64,000 nt of DNA. Source: Sequoia sempervirens (lineage: Eukaryota > Streptophyta > Pinopsida > Cupressales > Cupressaceae). The DNA lies in assembly GCA_007258455.2 (NCBI GenBank), contig VDFB02262640.1:1-64000 (forward strand). The letters run 5' to 3'. Under the pieces are notes generated by a model. The model searched no databases and was not told the DNA's origin. It was given only the letters and a program-made list of their open reading frames with translations. How positions within the stretch are numbered: the first letter of the stretch is position 1; the number at the start of each line of letters is the position of its first letter. The position numbers were made by a program, and so were the translations under genes. Positions 58,139-64,000 of this stretch are shown piece after piece.

Positions 58139-60244
58139 AAGAACAAGAGGTATTGGCGATCACCAGAGCACAAGCAAAAAAGGCCACGTACCCAAATCCA
58201 TGTACGGAGAAACAAAGGATGAAGAAAGCAAAAACTGAAGTGGAACTAGCGATGGCGAAAAAAAACAAAGTACCTCTGGAGAAGCCAGGAACCTCTCGGC
58301 GGTCGAAGGCTGAAACCAACATCGTACGACAGGTACTGCAGACCACCATACCGATCAAAGTAATTGACCTTCTCCAGACTATACCGCAGTTGGGACTGGC
58401 GATCACAAACATCGTTGGGGATGGAAAGCAACCGTGATGGGAGGACCAACAGCAAGAATTGGTACCAGAACTGCCACTGTATGGTGAATAAACAATCGAC
58501 CCAGTATTGCTCACGACGAACATTGGGAAGATGCCAACAGTTGTGCATATGGAGATCAGAGGGAATATCTTGACAAATACTATCATCGACGGAGGATCAG
58601 GAGTCAAAGTACTACCTGAAGACACATAGAAGAGTCTTGGGAAGCATACACTTTGGTTGCCGACATTCCAACTGGTTGGTGCTGATTAACATGGTATCAA
58701 GCCATTGGGAACGCTGATGGCGCAGAAGGTGACGGTTGGGACACAACAATTTTTGCTAAATTTTGTCGTCATCCCATTACAGAGGAAAGCGTACGATGCA
58801 CTACTTGGGAGAGGATGGCTGATAGCTGCGAAGGAAAATCATAATTGGAAGAGGAACACATTATCGATCGAGAACAACGGGTGGAAGTACGTCATCGACT
58901 TGAAAGACAAATTAAGTGGCGAAGGTGGCTTCCTTGGTTAGAATGTCGGATGGGGTGGAAGTGGATGTGGAGGAAGGGAGAAAACAATGGTCTGCGACGG
59001 CGAGGCGTGATGGAATTCGAAGTTAACCGAAAACCGGAAAACGGAGTTAGGTCGTCGCCCTTCCATTAATAAAATGGAGGATATAAAGGTGTTCATCAAA
59101 GTGCTTAACATCTCGAGATCGGGAAGAAATGGAAGGAGAAGTCTGGCAAACAGGTATGATGAAAACATGCATCAGGGTGGGCGATATGCGATACAGGTGA
59201 AACGAACATGGGATGGAAAAATTGTAGACAAAGTAAATAAAATAACAAGGAAAAATAATGGAATAAACAATTAATCTCGAGCGTTAGGATTCGATAAAGT
59301 AGTCGTTAAAATTTAAAATAAAATAGGGAAAACAAAGTCAACCATCAAAGTAATAGGCATCGGCACAGAGGAAGGCGGTCCAGAGATAATAGAAAAAAGA
59401 GTTTATTAAAGTTCAAGTTGGGAAAAATTAAAATAAAACTAGTGCATAAGTTGTACGCTGTACGGAACAAGAAGGAAGGCCGAGAGTTAATGGTATGCCA
59501 AGATCATTTGAGCACTAAAAATCCCATACGAGTCATTAAAATAAAGGTTGTACAAGATCATCAGAAGGGAGCAATCCATTGTATGAGTTAAACAAGGAAG
59601 AAAGTCTGTACAATTGGCAGAAGGCAACGAATCTGTACGACTGGTAGAAGGAAAGGACTTCGTACGAGCAAGCAATTGGCAAGTCGGTCAAGACAAAATG
59701 CACAAGTCTGTACGAGGAAGAGAATATACCAGGGGAGGGCTCGCCATACTAAGAAACAGGGAAAGAAAGACCGTACGAGTGCAAGAAGAGAAGGTCGTAT
59801 GACCCCAAGGAGAGAATGTTGTATGATTTCAAAAGGAGAATGTCATATGGTTCCATGTGAAAAGAAAACTAAAGTTGCAAGTGCCAAGTCGCCAGAATAA
59901 GATCACATCAGATATCGAACTCCTCATTGACAAAGCCGTACTATTCATTGAAGATAGTAAGCAAAAGAAGACTGGAAGTTGGAGGCAAGAGGTTGTACGT
60001 ATCAAGGACAAAGCCATACATACGAGGAAAATAAAGATTGTACAAAGTATTGAAGTTTGTAAAAGGCAGGCCGTACCAAGCATTGACCTAGAGAAAGTAA
60101 AGTTTAAGAAAAACAATGCAAAATCAGTATTTTTCGGCTTAGTCAGCACTATTCAAAACTTGTGGAAAAATCATGAAGATGAGGCGCGCGATGCAGTTTT
60201 GAGTGATTTCAAAAGTGTTAAATTGGTCTTGGTTGGCCCCGGAC

Positions 60245-60350
60245 CCTACGAGGGGCGCTGCCACTCGACATTGCTAGGGGCGCTGCCCGCAGACCCCCGC
60301 AAGGGGCACTACCCCTTGACCCCGCTGGGGGCGTTGCCCCCAGACCCCCA
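60245..60350 (+). repeat. GC-rich GGGGCGCTGCCCC tandem units
   Basis: Four units of about 25-30 bases built on GGGGCGCTGCC...GACCCC, each nearly palindromic (GGGGGCGTTGCCCCC at the last). Strikingly GC-rich against an AT-rich background and in frame with the open piece around it. Confidence 0.8.
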
Positions 60351-60614
60351 TCGGATTTATTGGAATTGCCAAATTGCAGTGCAACCAACCATCATAGTAC
60401 AATCGCAGGAGCAGTTGGCTACCGAGCAGACGAGAGTTGCAGCTCTCGAGGAGAAGTTGGTAGAGAGAGACAGAGTATTGGGTGAGAGTGAGATGTGCAA
60501 CAACTTTCAGCCAATAGTGAGAGTCAGCCACAAGGAAAAGGCAAGGAATTGGCTAGCACCAAGCAAGAACTCGAGTTGGCATTTTTGGTTTTCAGTCGTC
60601 TGGAAGACGACTAC

Positions 60615-60630
60615 TTTGTGGGGGGGATGA
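60615..60630 (+). other. Polypurine tract of element D
   Basis: TTTGTGGGGGGGATGA directly before the 3' LTR. Confidence 0.75.
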
Positions 60631-61013
60631 TGTAGTTGGCTGAGAGTGTGTGTACTTGGTCGGTTGTGAGTCATAAGTAAATAAGACTTTAGTTAATATT
60701 AATAATCCATGTACTTATGTATGTGTCATGTTAGTTCCTGACGAAGTAATTAGTTATAATGAAGGGATGCGATGGTTGGTACCTCAACCACCGCCAACGT
60801 ACTATATGTACTTGAGTCATGTAGTCGGGAAACATTGCGGTTCTACTATGCTATGCTATGTTCTATCTGGAGACATTATGATGTAAATGGTGAATACTGA
60901 ATAAAGCAATACATCTATGTTCGGTGCAATTGCCATGTGATTATTATATGTTGTCAATGTTATTTTATATTTCCGTTTACTCTATACGTCATTGTACCCA
61001 TAGCGAGTAAACA
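60631..61013 (+). repeat. Element D 3' LTR
   Basis: Same ends as the 5' LTR. It contains AATAAAGC near 60900 where the 5' copy has AGTAAAGC. Confidence 0.93.
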
Positions 61014-61975
61014 TACTTGGGCTGTACAAGTTTGCAGAAAACACAATAATCTCCCTCGAAATCAACAAAAAACAATATGACTGGGGGAGGCTAGGTCTAG
61101 GAAACAATTTTTATTAGTATGGAAGGACTTTGAGTTGGAACAAAACCCAACATGATGCCAATGTCTGGCAAGCTTGTCTTGGAATGGTATGGCCCAGCAA
61201 AAGGGAATACCCACCAAAATCACCCTTCAATCACTCCAAAAATTTTGGACACACTCAAACAACAATATCAAAATATTAGAGATTCAAAGTAAATCAAAAT
61301 ATTCCATGATTGCAACAAAAACTAGAACTTCACTTTGCATCTAATTGGTGATTCCTGTATGAAACCACTGTAACTAGCTAGGTGGGTTTCCATCCTCAAA
61401 ACCAACAATTTCAAGAGTGTTTATTTCCTCAAGAGATTTTGAGAAGAGCATAAGTTCTCTCCATATGCGAGAGCAAATACAATTTCATGGCTAACATTTT
61501 AAATGAGCTCCCAACGTCCTTTTATAACTTTTCTGGAGAGAAATAACAATAACTAAATATAACTTTTATAACTTTTCTTTTTTCCTCCACAAAGACCTTT
61601 TAAAAAAATATAATAATCTAATGTGCAAAAGAACCCCCATGCCTAGTGTTGGCGTAAAAACTAACACCTCTGGAGTGCAGGTTTGTACGGACAGCTATGC
61701 ACACTGCGTAATGAGTGCTCTTCAAATTAGGAGGGGAACCTCCCTCGTAGTGCTGGAATGCGTGGAAAAGAAAAGTAATCTAAGTCCTATCTTTTGTTCG
61801 GTAGAAGAGAGCTAAGATTGAAAAACCAAACGTGCATTAAGATTTTAGTTCGCGAGATCATTAACTACAATAAACTAACACTTTAAATCTATCGGTTTCC
61901 TCAGAAAATAGAGCATGAGGGAAATGGAGCAAGGATATTATCGGCTGATAGCGAGAACATAGATTCTCAACTTTG
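61014..61975. other. Unassigned DNA
   Basis: Continuation of the sequence left of element D. Only one 64-codon ORF (61621-61815, +) with no recognisable domain. Confidence 0.35.
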
Positions 61976-62520
61976 AGGAGCAAGGTGGCTAGCATCTATG
62001 ACTCAATCTAGACAAGTTTGTGTGCTTTCTTATCACCAAAATGGCTGAATCACAGTTCTGCTGCTTGAAGGCAAGGTGGCGTATCTATCATCTCAATCCG
62101 AATTAGTTTATTGTTCACGACAACACACGATAACCAAGCGCAGATTCTCTACTTGAGGGCAAGGTGGCGCAACTATCATCTCAATCTGAACAAGTTTATT
62201 GGGCACAAAACAGATTTATCTAAACTATGGGAAGAATTTACCATGACAATCACATGAAACCCTATGTGGCATAACAATTGATCATAATAGTAAAGACTCA
62301 CAAAACAGATTTATCATCACAATCTCATGAAACCCTATGTGGCATAACAATTGATCATAATGGTAAAGATGTACAAAACAGATTTATCTAAACTATGGGA
62401 AGAATTCACCATTACAATTGCATGAAACCCTATGTGGCATAACAATTAATCGTAATAGTGAAGACAAATGAACAAATACCAAAAGAGCAATATTGAGGGC
62501 AAGGTAGGCGCATCATATAT
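61976..62520. repeat. Two interleaved short tandem repeat families
   Basis: Family 1, GAGGGCAAGGTGGCG...CTATCATCTCAATC, has units near 61976, 62067 and 62154 and a fragment at 62496. Family 2, CAAAACAGATTTATC...ATGTGGCATAACAATTGATC, has three units between 62204 and 62465, the middle one shortened. No ORF spans them. Confidence 0.8.
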
Positions 62521-64000
62521 TTCTCTCTCAAGCAAAAGTTATTTACAAATGATCAAAAGCTCTTATTTATATACATCAAGGTGTAGGGAACCCTAAAATC
62601 ACCTTGAGTCATCTACAGTCTTGCAATGCATGCAAGATTTGCTGCTAAGCCCTAATAAAGTAAACTATAAAGTTAACTGGAAAACTACCATTAGTTAACC
62701 GAAACATCTAATCTAAAAATGGACAATGTGCAAGCATGCACGTCCTTATTGAAAGCAAGTTAACTGGAACACTACCATCAGTTAACGTAAAACCTAAATA
62801 CAACTCCAAGTGAATAAAGCTAATCCCAGAATAGATATGCATGAGATGAGACAGCGAGTTAACTTGAAAAGGTAACGCCAAGTTTAACTCCTGTGTGTAA
62901 TGTCTATCCTGAGAGGTGGGAACTGAAGTCTACTGGCCGTGATCTCGAACAACCAATCCCTCAACGAGATTGTTAACTGCATCAACATCTGAATGTCAGC
63001 AACTTGAGCAATCTTGGCAATCTCAAACTAGCATTTCACTGACTCATAACTTTGGCGGCTCCGTAACTGAAGTGATGGCGACTATCTCCTTTGCAGCTTG
63101 ATGCTTCTGACACTTTTGCATGACGAAACTGCGAGATTTGACTGCGCACACTCTGTTTGTGAGAAATGCAAACGAACTTGCTGCACATGCAAAATTCCAA
63201 TGGTATCAACCCTCTAAACCGGCTTTGGAAGACAATCGGCTATACGAGGCATGCAACCGTATGAATTTGAGTGACTACGCCTGTTAATCTTCTAAATGCA
63301 CTTGATACAAATCGGTCTCAGCTTTTCTAACGAAATCATGAATTAAGACCGATTTGGTCTTGAATGGAATGCAGTAATGTATTTTCGAAAAACTAAGCTT
63401 GTTGACCCGAACCGGCTATATTACGACAACTTCTACGGAAAACAAAATACCTGGCGGGGGCTAAAAATAGCCTAACCTCAAGGGGCAATTTTTCCATGAA
63501 AAAAAATCGAGATATGGGTTTTGTCGAGGAAAAAAAGATTCTAAGACAACCTAGAATGTCGATTCTGCGAAAATCTGACTTCGACCATTACAAAGAGTTT
63601 GATTGAGAAAATTAGAAACTCGAGAACGAATGCTCTGGAGTTAAAAATTCCTGAAAAATCAAACGCACAATTTTAATTCATAGAAGCTATATAGAAATGA
63701 TCCAGATGCTGAGACTTGTCGAATTTTGCCAATTTTAGGAACATGCGAATTGAAATCTGAGAGAAATTTGAGAATCTAGGAGGAAAAAGACGTTTTTTGT
63801 ATGCTCTTTCTTCTGTGAAAATCGCCCCTATTCTTCAAATTTGTTGATGAATGTGAACTTTAACCTGCAAAAAGAAGTGTTTGATGAAAACGCCCTTGGC
63901 AATAGATAAAGATTTCGCCTTTGCTTTGCCAGAATTCGCCTTTGCTTTAAAATCACGAATTTTCTTTGAAGAAATACAAATTTCTTTTGTTTGAAAATTA
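62521..64000. other. Unassigned DNA at the window end
   Basis: No ORF of note. GTTAACTGGAA.ACTACCAT appears twice (near 62662 and 62758), each unit closing with the word AGTTAAC. One isolated CTAAAAATAG decamer at 63461-63470. AT-rich with A runs towards the end. Confidence 0.4.

Larger units (their letters stand above)
58126..60630 (+). pseudogene. Element D protease and long repetitive tail, no polymerase
   Basis: One frame runs to the polypurine tract with many stops. The retropepsin-like part is at 58500-58860 with IIDGGSGVKVLPEDT and YDALLGRGWLI, both typical of plant gypsy proteases. Beyond 58940 no reverse transcriptase, RNase H or integrase motif appears. Instead 59600-60090 encodes a degenerate V(R/V)xxE pattern caused by recurrent GTACGA/GTACAA words, and the last part is a 257-codon open piece (59857-60630) with a predicted coiled coil (EQLATEQTRVAALEEKLVERD). 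Function of the tail is unknown. Confidence 0.75.
55666..61013 (+). mobile_element. Element D: gypsy-type gag-protease LTR element without RT
   Basis: LTRs 55666-56053 (388 bases) and 60631-61013 (383 bases) start TGTAGTTGGC and end GCGAGTAAACA. Exact TSD TACTT at 55661-55665 and 61014-61018. Primer-binding site 56056-56068 and a G-rich polypurine tract 60615-60630. The LTRs show about 18 substitutions and a 5-base indel by eye, so it is older than the copia element. The interior codes for gag and protease, then a repetitive unknown segment, with no RT, RNase H or integrase. It resembles the described TR-GAG class but with a protease. Confidence 0.95.

Noticed and set aside
1..64000. tRNA, rRNA or host protein-coding genes
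   Set aside because: Scanned for A/B-box plus CCA-arm patterns, rRNA-like conserved words and multi-exon host genes. Nothing convincing was found, though a covariance-model search could still find a tRNA I missed.

Overview
This 64 kb window looks like intergenic DNA from a large, transposon-packed seed-plant genome. A gymnosperm is plausible because of the very long LTRs, old nested insertions and pervasive C-to-T decay, but no host gene in the window proves it. I found no host gene, rRNA, tRNA or CRISPR array that I could support. Almost every coding signal belongs to a transposable element. Several element borders are fixed by exact target-site duplications (TSDs).

Layout. (1) 1-2681: tail of an unidentified retroelement with an acidic, frame-disrupted ORF, a possible LTR start at 1881, and two tandem hairpins with compensatory stem changes. 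(2) 2682-8257: a giant LTR (5.6 kb, + strand) with a TATA box, a poly(A) signal and two dense motif arrays. (3) 8288-13940: a young Ty1/copia element whose two LTRs show only about six substitutions by eye. (4) 13941-18540: AT-rich DNA with small repeats and a possible hAT-like fragment. (5) 18541-48014: an old Ty3/gypsy chromovirus-like element on the minus strand (element B), split by two later insertions. Element A (19785-36717, +, chromovirus, TSD TCTGC) lies in its integrase. Element C (39279-45822, +, non-autonomous, TSD GGCTC) lies just after its protease. Element A was itself hit twice: a giant solo LTR of the family in (2) sits in its 5' LTR (20122-24768, minus, TSD GGTAC), and a complete hAT DNA transposon sits in its RNase H region (29434-33317, TSD GTTAAGAC). 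(6) 48015-55665: unassigned DNA with a 457 bp tandem duplication carrying short hairpins. (7) 55666-61013: element D, a gypsy-type gag-protease element without reverse transcriptase (TSD TACTT). (8) 61014-64000: unassigned DNA with short tandem repeats.

Order of events from nesting: B first, then A and C into B, then the solo LTR and the hAT into A. The hAT gene is the only apparently intact gene. Five exons with GT/AG borders join without a frame break into 771 codons, and all three expected catalytic acidic positions are present. The retrotransposon genes are broken mainly by in-frame stops explained by C-to-T change, mostly CAG to TAG, plus Asp-to-Asn changes in two integrases. This fits methylation-driven decay.

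Most unusual signals: an array of at least five stem-loops with a shared GTGA-containing loop and compensatory stem changes in the copia 3' untranslated region; eleven CTAWWWWTAG (MEF2-type MADS box) sites within 1.1 kb of the giant LTR, echoed by seven in its second copy; and about 25 TGCGCC-centred repeats beside them.
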